DNA of 64,000 nt, taken from the NCBI GenBank assembly GCA_029261405.1, contig JAJDBK010000045.1:54805-118804 (forward strand), in the 5' to 3' direction. The position numbers and the translations under genes are program-made. Shown piece by piece: positions 53,334 to 61,726 of the stretch. This DNA is from Nitrospinaceae bacterium (GTDB lineage Bacteria > Nitrospinota_A > UBA7883 > JAJDBK01). The notes below the pieces were generated by a model. It saw only the letters and a program-made list of their open reading frames with translations. It was not told where the DNA came from and did no database searches. Position 1 is the first letter of the stretch. Each line of letters opens with the position of its first letter.

Positions 53334-54020
53334 CTATTTGCGTATCACCAGAGAGAGAATCCGCCATAAATTGAATATTCCGGCCAGAGACGTGGCCACA
53401 TAAGTTAACGCGCACGCCAATAACACCTTTTTTACAGCCGACTCCTCCTCTTGTGTAATATAACCACCGCTCACCATCGTTGGAAACGCTCGTGCGAAGC
53501 TGGCGTTCAACTCCACCGGCAAGGTTATCAGGTGGACCAAAGCGGTGATCGCCGCCGCCCCGAAAGCCGCGAAAAAGAGGACCGCCGAGACCGGGAACGA
53601 CTTTGTAATGGCGAACATGACAGGCGACATGGCAAACGCCACCGCGCTGATTTTTTCCACACTCCTTGCCATGGCGACCATTGTTCCGCGAACCCGGAAA
53701 GGCGCATAACCCTCCATATCCTGCTGGGCGTGGGCCACCTCGTGGGCGGCCACTGTCATGGCTGTAATTGATCTGCCGTTAAAAACAGCTTCGCTCAACC
53801 TTACGCAACGGCTCGTTGGATCGTAATGGTCCCCACCCGGTGTGGATTCGATGGTGACCCCGACTATTTCAAGAGTTGCAAGCAGGGTTTTCGCAAAATC
53901 ACCCCCGGTTCCCGGAAGATCCTCAATTACTCCGTTATATCGATTAAGTACATACTTTGCCCAAACGGAGGGTCCGAACATGAGAAGAAGGAATGAAACA
54001 GCCAGAAATATCGGAACCAT
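53334..54020 (-). CDS. YugP-family zinc metallopeptidase, membrane-bound
   Basis: 228 residues with the pattern of the YugP/DUF2268-like neutral zinc metallopeptidases. HEVAH at 93-97 (VAAHEVAHAQQDMEGYAPF) is the zinc site. Hydrophobic segments lie near 3-18, 125-145, 148-170 and 205-222. LPVELNASFARA and GGYITQEEESAVKKVL are typical of the family. Substrates are unknown. It lies 5 bp downstream of the MoaB/MogA gene. Confidence 0.9.
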   Translation of the reverse strand: MVPIFLAVSFLLLMFGPSVWAKYVLNRYNGVIEDLPGTGGDFAKTLLATLEIVGVTIESTPGGDHYDPTSRCVRLSEAVFNGRSITAMTVAAHEVAHAQQDMEGYAPFRVRGTMVAMARSVEKISAVAFAMSPVMFAITKSFPVSAVLFFAAFGAAAITALVHLITLPVELNASFARAFPTMVSGGYITQEEESAVKKVLLACALTYVATSLAGIFNLWRILSLVIRK

Positions 54021-54025
54021 ACTTA

Positions 54026-54562
54026 TTAAGCGTTGTCACATCTTGCGTCGCCGCCTGTGTCACGAATCAGCGCCGAACCATGAACGATACCGTCAAGGAC
54101 TGAAGAGAGATTCTCCACCGCCCCCTTTGGAGAGCCTGGCAGGTTTATTATAATCGTCCGGTTTCTCACCCCCGCCACCGCTCGGGAGAGCATGGCGTTT
54201 GGCGTTATTTCTAAAGACGCCGCCCGCATCGCTTCAGCAATTCCAGGTATCACCCTGTCGAGCAGGGGCAAGGTAGCCTCTGGAGTGGTGTCCCTCGGCG
54301 CAACACCGGTGCCGCCAGCGGTCAGCACGACATCGTATTGCCCGGAATCGACATGTTTTTTCAGAGCGCGGTTTACCGACTTAATACCATCAGGCGTAAT
54401 CTCAAGAAGCTCCAGATCGTACCCACGATCCGACAAAAAACCCTTAAGCGCCGGGAAACAGCCATCTTCATACACACCGGCAGTGGCCCTGTCACTTACC
54501 ACCAGAAGGCCGAATAGAGGGGGAGACCCATTAACGATGAGAGCCGTCCTCAAGAAAAACAT
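54026..54562 (-). CDS. Molybdenum cofactor biosynthesis protein, MoaB/MogA type
   Basis: About 178 residues from an ATG at 54562; a TTG at 54553 is possible and much longer frames overlap the next gene. The fold signatures are GLLVVSDRATAGVYEDG, LTAGGTGVAPRDTTPEA and RTIIINLPGSPKGAVENL. Such proteins adenylylate molybdopterin before metal insertion. No other cofactor gene is adjacent. It overlaps the upstream PATAN gene by about 30 bp. Confidence 0.9.
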   Translation of the reverse strand: MFFLRTALIVNGSPPLFGLLVVSDRATAGVYEDGCFPALKGFLSDRGYDLELLEITPDGIKSVNRALKKHVDSGQYDVVLTAGGTGVAPRDTTPEATLPLLDRVIPGIAEAMRAASLEITPNAMLSRAVAGVRNRTIIINLPGSPKGAVENLSSVLDGIVHGSALIRDTGGDARCDNA

Positions 54563-55733
54563 CGTCACTCGGAAAATACTGATCGGAACCGGTTGAGTAG
54601 AGTGCGTATTTTGTTTTGTCCACATTAAGCACATACGGATTGTTCCAGGGATCGACCAGGTCCGACCTTGGGACAATGCCCGCGTCAGAGAGTTTGTCGA
54701 GATGTTCCGGCATAGCGCGGTACAACGTATAATAGACCTGCAACCCATACTTGATCCTCTTTAAAGTCCCCTCCGCCTGTTGAGTCTTGACTCTCTCGAA
54801 CGCCTTTTTCTGAGCGGTAAGAACCGATGGCATAGAGGCTATCTGCCAGTAACCTCCGCCTACCACCACGGCGATCAGGACCGCCACGGAGGTGATCCAT
54901 TTAGCTGTAAGGGACCGATCGACAGCCACCAGTCGCTCTTTTTTTCGTTGGGATGGTTTGAGGACCCTCAACTGAAGAAGGCGGTTGAGCGCTTCCAGGG
55001 TTTCAAACTCCCCCTGCCGGGAAGCGTTGATGATCTCATCAATGGTCTTCCCCTCCTCAACAACGCACAAAACCTTAACGTCAGTGTCTCGTAACTCGAT
55101 ACCCCTGGCGCTGAGTATCTCCTTTTCGAGAGAGCTTTCCCATCCAGCGGCTCCCCCCTCCTGGCCCTTAATCGCTATCGACTCGTCATCGTCTTCGCCA
55201 ATGATGTTCTTTACCAGAAAGGTGTTGGGAGGAGGTATGGCCTTCTTTGCTCTCGGCCATTCGTCAGCCAGCCTGCATCCCTCCATCAGAAGCCCGTCCA
55301 CATCCATGGGGGTCATCACTTTTTCGTTATAGCGGATCTTTTTTATCGGGGTGAATTCGTATTCGCCGATCTTCCAGCGCAAGGCGTGGTAGACATTATC
55401 GAGAGTCTGACGGCGAATCAGTTCTATCAGCAGGTTCGGGTGTATCTTTCGCGCCAGCAGTTCCCAGTACGGTTTCAGCTTATCTTCATGCTCACGCTGG
55501 GTGTCGTCCCAGTCGGCCTGACTTAAAAGGCTGTTTGCCACGAGGGTAAGTTTCATCCTCGCTTCGTCTTTGGCGGGCTGGGTTTCTGCGTAGATAATCG
55601 ACCCGGAGTCGAAAGTTATCTTCACCAGATCAACACCCTCTTTCAGGTTCAAGCGGCCCGTTTTCCCTTCCAGCTTAATCATCTGGAAGATATTCAGGAT
55701 GTTGAAATCGTCGAGATTACCTTTTAGAGCCAT
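54531..55733 (-). CDS. PATAN (DUF4388) domain protein with membrane helix and pseudopilin-like tail
   Basis: 400 residues. Residues 1-160 are a PATAN/DUF4388 domain (MALKGNLDDFNILNIFQMIK, KTGRLNLKEG, ITFDSGSIIYAETQ). Residues 210-265 form a small winged or helical region (DVKVLCVVEEGKTIDEII). A single membrane helix lies at about 282-302. The C-terminus (ERVKTQQAEGTLKRIKYGLQ, SDLVDPWNNPYVLN, ALYSTGSDQYFPSDD) matches the globular part of type II secretion pseudopilins. A cytosolic PATAN sensor with an outside pseudopilin-like head is unusual. PATAN proteins often act with MglA/roadblock systems, which lie in the same cluster. Confidence 0.75.
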   Translation of the reverse strand: MALKGNLDDFNILNIFQMIKLEGKTGRLNLKEGVDLVKITFDSGSIIYAETQPAKDEARMKLTLVANSLLSQADWDDTQREHEDKLKPYWELLARKIHPNLLIELIRRQTLDNVYHALRWKIGEYEFTPIKKIRYNEKVMTPMDVDGLLMEGCRLADEWPRAKKAIPPPNTFLVKNIIGEDDDESIAIKGQEGGAAGWESSLEKEILSARGIELRDTDVKVLCVVEEGKTIDEIINASRQGEFETLEALNRLLQLRVLKPSQRKKERLVAVDRSLTAKWITSVAVLIAVVVGGGYWQIASMPSVLTAQKKAFERVKTQQAEGTLKRIKYGLQVYYTLYRAMPEHLDKLSDAGIVPRSDLVDPWNNPYVLNVDKTKYALYSTGSDQYFPSDDVFLEDGSHR

Positions 55734-55757
55734 AACAATTTACCAGACTATCCAAGG

Positions 55758-57695
55758 TTAATAATAATCCCTGTTAAAAACCGTATTCATCAATACCCAA
55801 TAGGCGCCAGCTAACCCCAGAAAGATCGCGTGCCTTGTAAGAATCTCCGGGGTTATCGAAGCGCCGACACCCTGCTCGGCTACTATCTGGGCGATGGCGT
55901 ATACGATAAAAAACGCAGTGACGAGTACGAAACCGAACGAGAACACACTCTCGTCGTAATAGGCCCTTCCGACACCGGGGAGGATTCTGTCGAAAATGGA
56001 CGCTACGGTCGCTCGACGGTTTTGATGAATCCTTATCTCGATTCTTTTTCTCTCTTTTTTTGTCGATGTTATGCCCGACTTCGTGGTGGATGAAAGCCCT
56101 CCTCGGGAGACCATCCTGACAGCGACACACTGGTTGCACTTCGGAGTCTCGCTTGTGAGCAAAATAGGCGGTCTGAATGGGGAGCCGCAACTCTGACATA
56201 CCTGATGCGATATCTTCCTTTGCCAGAAAAGACTTGCAAAGACCAGCAAGAAGAGGAATCCGAAGACGATGCCATGGTAGACATTCCCTGTGATAGGCCC
56301 GAAATAGAGGCTCCATAACGCTCCGGCTACGGTAGTGGTCTTGATGGCCAACGCCTTCTCGAAACGGGCGAGGTCTTTTGACGTGATCGGAAAATCGATG
56401 ACCTTTCTCCACTCACTTGTCGCCGACCTTTCCCTGAATTCGGCGGTAAGATCCGGGTCGAGTTTGAAAGCCGCCTTACCTTCGGTTTCCGCTTCCTTGG
56501 TATTTATGAGCTTAAGATGAGCCGACGACAGGTTGAAATGAGCGTGGACCGATGTCGGGTCGAGTTTAATCGCCTTTTTGTACTGTTCCGCCGCTTGTGA
56601 ATAAGCGCCGCTTGCGAAATATACGTTCCCTTTATTTACAAGGCTACGCAGGTCTTTAGGGTCATGTTTCAACAGCGAGTCGTAAGCGTCAATAGCCGCC
56701 TTGCTGTTTCCGGCGAGTTTGTTTAGCAGACCCAGGGCGAAAGTGATGGTTTTGTCGTTCTTCCCCTTTATAGCTTCCCTCTCAAGGGCTTCCTTTGTCT
56801 GAAAGTCCCAGGTGTCTTTCGACAGAAGATAAAGGGCCCGGAAGGTATCGGCGTTTGAAAGCACCATCCCCTTGGCCATGTATTCGAAAACCGATGGCGC
56901 CGAGAGGATCAACACTGCGAAGAGGGCGGCTACCACCTGCCCCCTCTTTCTGAGATAAGGCCATAAAAAGAGAGGAATAAAGAGCAGAAAGACAAACCAA
57001 CCCCCGACAGCAAGCGGTACGAGGAAAACGAGAACCGCCAGAATGGTTTTCCTGTAGTTTTCTGTGACGGAGGGGAGGAATGTTGCGACTTCGGCTATCA
57101 TCGCCCTGAAGTTGGCGGCAATGAATGCAAGAAATATCAGGAGAAACGCCAATAAAGCGGCGACAAACACTCTTCCTGTGGCAACCGATAGAAACCGCGC
57201 CAGATCAATCCTGTCGTCAAGAAGAGCGGCGGCGCCGGAGGCGAAATATGCGCTAATGGTCCTGAAATCTGTTTTATCTTTCTGGAACAGCGCCCAGGCG
57301 GCGAAAAAATTCGCCTTCGGGTAGTTGGGGGCGAAAAGAACAGCGTGTTCTCCGGCGATAGCGGCCCGGTTGATCTCTCCATTTGTCAGCCCCTGGTAAC
57401 CTATGGCGATGGCCATGTCGGCGATGGTGACAAGATTATTGGTGCCGAGGCGATCCTTGATCGACTCTATTCTTTCGCTCGCCGAAAACGCCTCCGCCGC
57501 ATCGTCCCGCATGAGGGCAGAAAGCCAGCTTGTAATGGCCTGTTTTAAATCCTTGTCGCCATTAAGGTCGCTTAGCACCAGTCCGGTCTGGGGGGAGAAA
57601 CGTGAAGAATCGAGGGAGACCTGGCCGAAAGAGTCCTTATCTCCGGCAAAGCAGATGAGAGCTGTAAACAGAAACAGGAGCGCAGGGTATCTCAT
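55758..57695 (-). CDS. TPR-repeat multi-pass membrane protein with zinc-ribbon
   Basis: 645 residues. A signal peptide or first helix (ALLFLFTALICFAGD) leads a periplasmic helical region. Hydrophobic segments follow near 170-190, 210-245 and 255-270. TPRs lie at about 295-400 (AAIDAYDSLLKHDPKDLRSL, NVYFASGAYSQAAEQYKKAI, LDPTSVHAHFNLSSAHL). After a helix near 480 comes CQSCGSPFRPP and CNQC, a zinc-ribbon-like motif, then further hydrophobic segments. It lies between the PATAN gene and a roadblock gene, so it may scaffold this signalling cluster in the membrane. Confidence 0.75.
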   Translation of the reverse strand: MRYPALLFLFTALICFAGDKDSFGQVSLDSSRFSPQTGLVLSDLNGDKDLKQAITSWLSALMRDDAAEAFSASERIESIKDRLGTNNLVTIADMAIAIGYQGLTNGEINRAAIAGEHAVLFAPNYPKANFFAAWALFQKDKTDFRTISAYFASGAAALLDDRIDLARFLSVATGRVFVAALLAFLLIFLAFIAANFRAMIAEVATFLPSVTENYRKTILAVLVFLVPLAVGGWFVFLLFIPLFLWPYLRKRGQVVAALFAVLILSAPSVFEYMAKGMVLSNADTFRALYLLSKDTWDFQTKEALEREAIKGKNDKTITFALGLLNKLAGNSKAAIDAYDSLLKHDPKDLRSLVNKGNVYFASGAYSQAAEQYKKAIKLDPTSVHAHFNLSSAHLKLINTKEAETEGKAAFKLDPDLTAEFRERSATSEWRKVIDFPITSKDLARFEKALAIKTTTVAGALWSLYFGPITGNVYHGIVFGFLFLLVFASLFWQRKISHQVCQSCGSPFRPPILLTSETPKCNQCVAVRMVSRGGLSSTTKSGITSTKKERKRIEIRIHQNRRATVASIFDRILPGVGRAYYDESVFSFGFVLVTAFFIVYAIAQIVAEQGVGASITPEILTRHAIFLGLAGAYWVLMNTVFNRDYY

Positions 57696-57714
57696 GGAAA
57701 AGGTGATTAGCCTG

Positions 57715-58215
57715 TTATTCCTTGAACATGTCCTCGAGCTTGTCTTTCACGGAGTCAGAATAGCCTGACTGCAGGGAATGCTCCTTCGCCTCTCGTTTGG
57801 AAGCTATATTAAAAATGACCTCAAGTTTTGTCATCAGTTCCTTGGAATAAAGATTGACCATGCCAGCGGTAGTCTGTGTATCGAAAACAGTGGCTGTCAT
57901 GGCTCTTTCCCCCACCAGTGAAATATGTATATTCTCCTTTTTCCCCTGATGAAACATCACGGAAAACTCCGATTCGCCAAGCATTCTGGCCATCTCCTTT
58001 GTGGCCGCAAAAGAACCCGCCACGAGAGCCGATAAGGTTTCCGGGTGTATGGACGGCGCCGTTCCTTTCTGTGTGACCAGATGCCCATCCTTATCGATAA
58101 GGAATATAGCGACAGAGCCGGATAGTTTAATGAACTCATCCAACAGTTTGTCTATCTGATCGATATCTTCTTTGTAGTAGACCAACCGCCGTTGACGGAG
58201 TTTTTCATCTTTCAC
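57715..58215 (-). CDS. Roadblock/LC7 (MglB-like) protein, copy 1
   Basis: 166 residues from a GTG at 58215 with GGGGTGA upstream. The roadblock fold covers about 20-145: IDQIDKLLDEFIKLSGSVAI, FLIDKDGHLVTQ, SALVAGSFAATKEMARML, NIHISLVGERAMTATVFD. A charged C-terminal helix follows. Roadblock dimers act as GAPs or exchange factors for MglA-type GTPases, one of which is encoded 20 bp upstream. Confidence 0.85.
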   Translation of the reverse strand: MKDEKLRQRRLVYYKEDIDQIDKLLDEFIKLSGSVAIFLIDKDGHLVTQKGTAPSIHPETLSALVAGSFAATKEMARMLGESEFSVMFHQGKKENIHISLVGERAMTATVFDTQTTAGMVNLYSKELMTKLEVIFNIASKREAKEHSLQSGYSDSVKDKLEDMFKE

Positions 58216-58235
58216 TTAGGTTCACCCCGGAATTC

Positions 58236-59453
58236 TTATATGTTTGAATCAAATATTTCGATGGTCGATTTTTCCCGCAGTTTCATGAAAAACTCCTGGA
58301 GCAGTTCTTTTTTGCGGGTCGCCTTGATCCTGCCTACCACACTGCTCTTGACCTGATCGTAGGTTTTATCTCCATACGCCCCTTTATGGCTCTCGTAATA
58401 TTCGGCGACTTCCTTGCTCGATATTTTCAGCCTCTGGTCGATATTCGGAAGAACGTTCTTTATCACCATGCCGATAATAACATTTCTGGTGGCTTCGTTT
58501 CTCAAGTTGTCGAGGGTGAGCCTGCGGCGCCCCAGATAGTCGTCAAGCTCTTCTTGCGATTTGAACTTCCTGCCGAAACTCTTGACCTGGGTCTCCACAT
58601 GATCCTTGTCCGCCTGGATGCCTCTTGCCTTGGAGTCCTGCAACAAAAGTACATAGTTGATTAGCGAGTCGAGCAGTTTTTTCTTCTCCTCGGTAGAGAA
58701 CTTTTTAAAATCCTCCACATCGTTGCTCTTGGTCGCCAGTCTGTACTGGATCTGACAATATTGGTTGAAATAAGAACGGGATATCTTGTCGGCGTTTATA
58801 TTTGCGACATAGACCTCTTTTTTCTCTTTCGGTTCGGCGACTTTCGCTTTGGCCGACGTTGGGGCGCCTGGTTCCTTGGAGTTGAGTCTCTCAAGAATCA
58901 GGGAGGCGGCAAGTTTAAGGGTGGGAAGAACCCCCTCCCCGGTGGCGGCTACAGCTTCGGTCGTCGCCGCATTGAGCCAGTTGATCGCTTTTTCCAGTTC
59001 CTCAACCGGCAGGGCGTTTGGAAGGTCGCGCTTGTTCCACTGAATGACCACCGGCAACTCATCAATCTTGACGCCATATTCCTTCAGGTTGTTTTCGAGG
59101 TCCTTTAGCGATTCAATATTCTCTTCGATCTTGTCGGCGTTGGAGTCGGCCACGAAAATCACTCCGTCGGAGCCTTGCAACACAAGTTTTCTGGTCGAAG
59201 CGTAGTAGACCTGACCTGGAACGGTGTAGAGTTGGAATTTTGTCGTCATTCCCCTGATCTTGCCCAGATCAAGAGGGAGGAAATCGAAAAAGAGGGTTCG
59301 GTCACCCTCTGTGGCGATGGAGGTCATCTCCCCTTTATTATGGTCCGGGACTTTCTGGTGAACCACTTCAAGGTTCGTGGTTTTCCCGCTCATCCCCGGC
59401 CCGTAATACACCAGTTTGCAGGAAACCTCTTTTTTTGCGTAATTAATCTGCAA
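58236..59453 (-). CDS. MglA-like small GTPase fused to a SurA-like chaperone domain
   Basis: 405 residues. Residues 1-195 are an MglA-type GTPase: P-loop GPGMSGKTT (18-26), TVPGQVYYASTRKLVL in place of the usual DxxG, and VIQWNKRDLP (G4). Residues 196-215 are an Ala/Lys-rich linker. Residues 216-405 resemble the N-terminal domain of SurA/PpiC proteins: INADKISRSYFNQYCQIQYR, KKLLDSLINYVLLLQDSKAR, then YLGRRRLTLDNLRNEATRN and SSKEVAEYYESHKGAYGDKT. No prolyl-isomerase core and no signal peptide are seen, so it should be cytosolic. SurA-like domains normally act in the periplasm. It sits among roadblock and TPR genes that could regulate it. Confidence 0.8.
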   Translation of the reverse strand: MQINYAKKEVSCKLVYYGPGMSGKTTNLEVVHQKVPDHNKGEMTSIATEGDRTLFFDFLPLDLGKIRGMTTKFQLYTVPGQVYYASTRKLVLQGSDGVIFVADSNADKIEENIESLKDLENNLKEYGVKIDELPVVIQWNKRDLPNALPVEELEKAINWLNAATTEAVAATGEGVLPTLKLAASLILERLNSKEPGAPTSAKAKVAEPKEKKEVYVANINADKISRSYFNQYCQIQYRLATKSNDVEDFKKFSTEEKKKLLDSLINYVLLLQDSKARGIQADKDHVETQVKSFGRKFKSQEELDDYLGRRRLTLDNLRNEATRNVIIGMVIKNVLPNIDQRLKISSKEVAEYYESHKGAYGDKTYDQVKSSVVGRIKATRKKELLQEFFMKLREKSTIEIFDSNI

Positions 59454-59557
59454 TTGTAATCTCCGGGTTTCTACTCACAAATGATTCCTGAAACGAAGTT
59501 TTTCCACGGTTACATGCTCCCGCCCCTTCAAGTCGGCTTCCGCCGATAAGGTACGGT

Positions 59558-59917
59558 CTATACATCCAACCTACCTGTTTTCTTTATCTGGGTCGCCGCC
59601 TGAAACAGCGCGACGTTCACCTCGTCCACAGAGACATCCTGCTCCGCCACCGCGACAAGCGTAGACTTGCCGAGATCAACAAGGTAGACCCTGTGCTGGT
59701 TCGTTCGGATTATATAACGGGTAAACTCGCTGTGTCCCAGATTTTTAAGGGAGTTTCGAATTGTGACGGTGATTTGGGACATAAAAGCGGAGAGCGACTC
59801 GGCGCTATCTTTTTCTATCTGGCTCGATTCGATAATCATTCCGTCAAGGGTTATGATCAGGGCGGCGGTTATAGATTTCTCACAAAGGCTATCGAGAATA
59901 ACGGATAGAGCGCTCAT
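59558..59917 (-). CDS. Roadblock/LC7 (MglB-like) protein, copy 2
   Basis: 119 residues, a single roadblock domain: SVILDSLCEKSITAALIITL, DGMIIESSQIEKDS, SLSAFMSQITVTIRNSLKNL and HRVYLVDLGKSTLVAVAEQD. It has the size of MglB. Its ATG overlaps the TGA of the TPR-roadblock gene upstream (ATGA), so the two are coupled. The GTPase gene lies 104 bp downstream. Confidence 0.85.
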   Translation of the reverse strand: MSALSVILDSLCEKSITAALIITLDGMIIESSQIEKDSAESLSAFMSQITVTIRNSLKNLGHSEFTRYIIRTNQHRVYLVDLGKSTLVAVAEQDVSVDEVNVALFQAATQIKKTGRLDV

Positions 59918-61077
59918 ACGGTAACCTCGGAGAGATAACGTTGCACCCTTGACTCGGCCAACTGAAGGTTCGAGTTTTCATCCACAACAAGGGCCAGGGT
60001 GGCGTAAAAAGCGTTGGCGATGATGATGGCTCCGATGGGGCATACAAGGACTCCCAACTGGAACGTTCCCATCCCGCTACGCCTGATACCGTTAGTGGAG
60101 GCTTTGAATATGTTGAATACGAGGGAGGGAATGATGTTTTCGTCCAGCCCCGCCTTGTTGATGATCTTTACCGGTTGACCGTTGCTGTCGAGCAGGAAGA
60201 TACCGCGCAATCCTTCGGTACGCGAAAACATCGTAAGTTTCCCTGTGAGTGTCTCCATGACGTATTCGTCGTTATCGCTTTCGCCAGCGGAGATGACAAC
60301 CTTGTCGTCGAGTTTCCAGGGGAGGGATACATCCCGGGATGTCCCTCCGGTGGAGGGGTCGGATATTTCGCTGGTCGGAATATCGAGTCTCGATTCATCA
60401 AGAGAGGAGTCTTCCAGTGAAGAGCTAATGACAATTTCCGACTCAGGCTCGCTCTCTTCCGCAACCTTGGTCTCCTCGACAGGCTCTTTTGCGTTCATCA
60501 CAGCCTCAACCTCCTTGCGGGAGTAATCGGCGGTGTCCGCATTCTGGTCCACAACTTTCTCTTCGGTTGCCGGAGCCTCCTTAATGGTGGCTTTCTCTTC
60601 AGGCTGTACGGTTGCAATCTTTTGGGTTCCGGCCTCTTTTCTGGTCTCAGCCGCGGCTACGGCAGTCTCCTTATCCTTTATACCTTTCAGCAGTGAAGTA
60701 GCCTTTTCGTCGCCAGGAGTCTGTTTCAGTATATTTCGCAGGAGCGCCGCCGCTTTTTTTCTGGCCCCCGCTTTAAGGTATATCTGGCTTGCCAGAAGTT
60801 TTGCCAGGTAGTTATGGGGATCAAGCTTTATCGCCTTCCCGAAACATACGAGAGCGGTCTTGAGATACTCCGGCTTCTCTTTCCGGGTAAATTTCCCCAG
60901 GAGTATCTGCCCTTTGATTATATAAAGGGAGGCGCTGTTCGGCGCTTTTGCAATTCCCTGCTCACAGGTTTTAATGGCAAGGGAAGACTCCCTTAAGGCA
61001 AGCAGTTCTTTTGCCAAACTGCCGTAACGGTGGCTTAAAGCCTGGTCCGTTTTGCCGGAGGAATCGTTTTGCGCCAT
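59914..61077 (-). CDS. TPR protein with C-terminal roadblock-like domain
   Basis: 387 residues from the ATG at 61077; a longer frame to 61137 lacks a better ribosome site. Residues 5-130 are TPRs (YGSLAKELLALRESSLAIKT, ASLYIIKGQILLGK, YLAKLLASQIYLKAGARKKA). Residues 135-255 are a low-complexity acidic linker rich in Glu, Thr and Ser. Residues 285-387 form a roadblock-like fold (GIFLLDSNGQPVKIINKAG, LGVLVCPIGAIIIANAFYAT, LALVVDENSNLQLAES). It leads the GTPase operon and probably links the GTPase to partner proteins. Confidence 0.75.
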   Translation of the reverse strand: MAQNDSSGKTDQALSHRYGSLAKELLALRESSLAIKTCEQGIAKAPNSASLYIIKGQILLGKFTRKEKPEYLKTALVCFGKAIKLDPHNYLAKLLASQIYLKAGARKKAAALLRNILKQTPGDEKATSLLKGIKDKETAVAAAETRKEAGTQKIATVQPEEKATIKEAPATEEKVVDQNADTADYSRKEVEAVMNAKEPVEETKVAEESEPESEIVISSSLEDSSLDESRLDIPTSEISDPSTGGTSRDVSLPWKLDDKVVISAGESDNDEYVMETLTGKLTMFSRTEGLRGIFLLDSNGQPVKIINKAGLDENIIPSLVFNIFKASTNGIRRSGMGTFQLGVLVCPIGAIIIANAFYATLALVVDENSNLQLAESRVQRYLSEVTV

Positions 61078-61462
61078 GGCGTTTCTTTCAGAAATTATGA
61101 AACCGCTATTGTCACAACAACGGATAGCGGGAGCCATACAGGCTTACCTGTGAGCGATACAACGCTCCAATACCCCGACAAGCCAGCCCTTTGGCTCCAA
61201 ATTCAAAGCCATCCAGATTATTCCAGAGACTCTTCACATGTTATCAACAATTCATTTTAAGCGCGGGAGGTTTTTTTGTCAAAGAGTTTAATTACCCTAT
61301 AACTAATGTAAATTGATCGTAAATTACCAGAGCGACCGGAAACAGGCTATCAAACACCGTCTTTATAATTTATAAAGCCGTAAATAGAACAGTCATCCCT
61401 TATTCGACCGTATTGGTGGGGAGGCGAGTAGTTTATAGCCGTTCGCCGTTGGCGCTCCACTT

Positions 61463-61496
61463 TGCTAACGAGCTTCTGAGTCCTGCAGAATCCTGG
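61463..61496 (-). repeat. Degenerate end of dispersed repeat family 1
   Basis: TGCTAACGAGCTTCTGAGTC and the following CTGCAGAATCCTGG line up with the family 1 end (CTAACGAACCCCTAAGTCCG, ACAGACTCCTGG at 27411-27444) with several changes. The surrounding 61078-61622 spacer holds no gene I can support; an 86-codon frame there is unconvincing. Confidence 0.4.
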
Positions 61497-61622
61497 TGCG
61501 CCTCCAAAGGGGGTTGAATACCCTCTGACCGATCCGGGAGTTTCTCTTATGTCCCTATCTTTACGCCATAAACGAGTGGGGGAATGAGCTTCCGGAGAAA
61601 GATTTAGCAATAAAGTATATTC

Positions 61623-61650
61623 TTGCCGATTTTGTCTAATTGCCTATACA
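61623..61650 (+). promoter_or_regulatory. Candidate promoter of the right-edge gene
   Basis: TTGCCG at 61623-61628 and TATACA at 61645-61650 are 16 bp apart, 77 bp before the ATG at 61727. A short hairpin (CCCGGA/TCCGGG at 61689-61704) lies in the leader. Confidence 0.35.
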
Positions 61651-61726
61651 ATATCAGGTTTTAGATGTTTTTTCAGGAGAGCGGTGAACCCGGACTTATC
61701 CGGGTAGTCTCGTTATTATACTGGAA

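Noticed and set aside
61350..61610. An 86-codon minus-strand frame in the spacer at the right
   Set aside because: It covers a degenerate repeat end and has unlikely composition; no ribosome site.
61689..61704. Hairpin CCCGGA/TCCGGG in the leader of the right-edge gene
   Set aside because: No T-run and only six base pairs; could be a family 2 repeat trace, but the match is too short to call.
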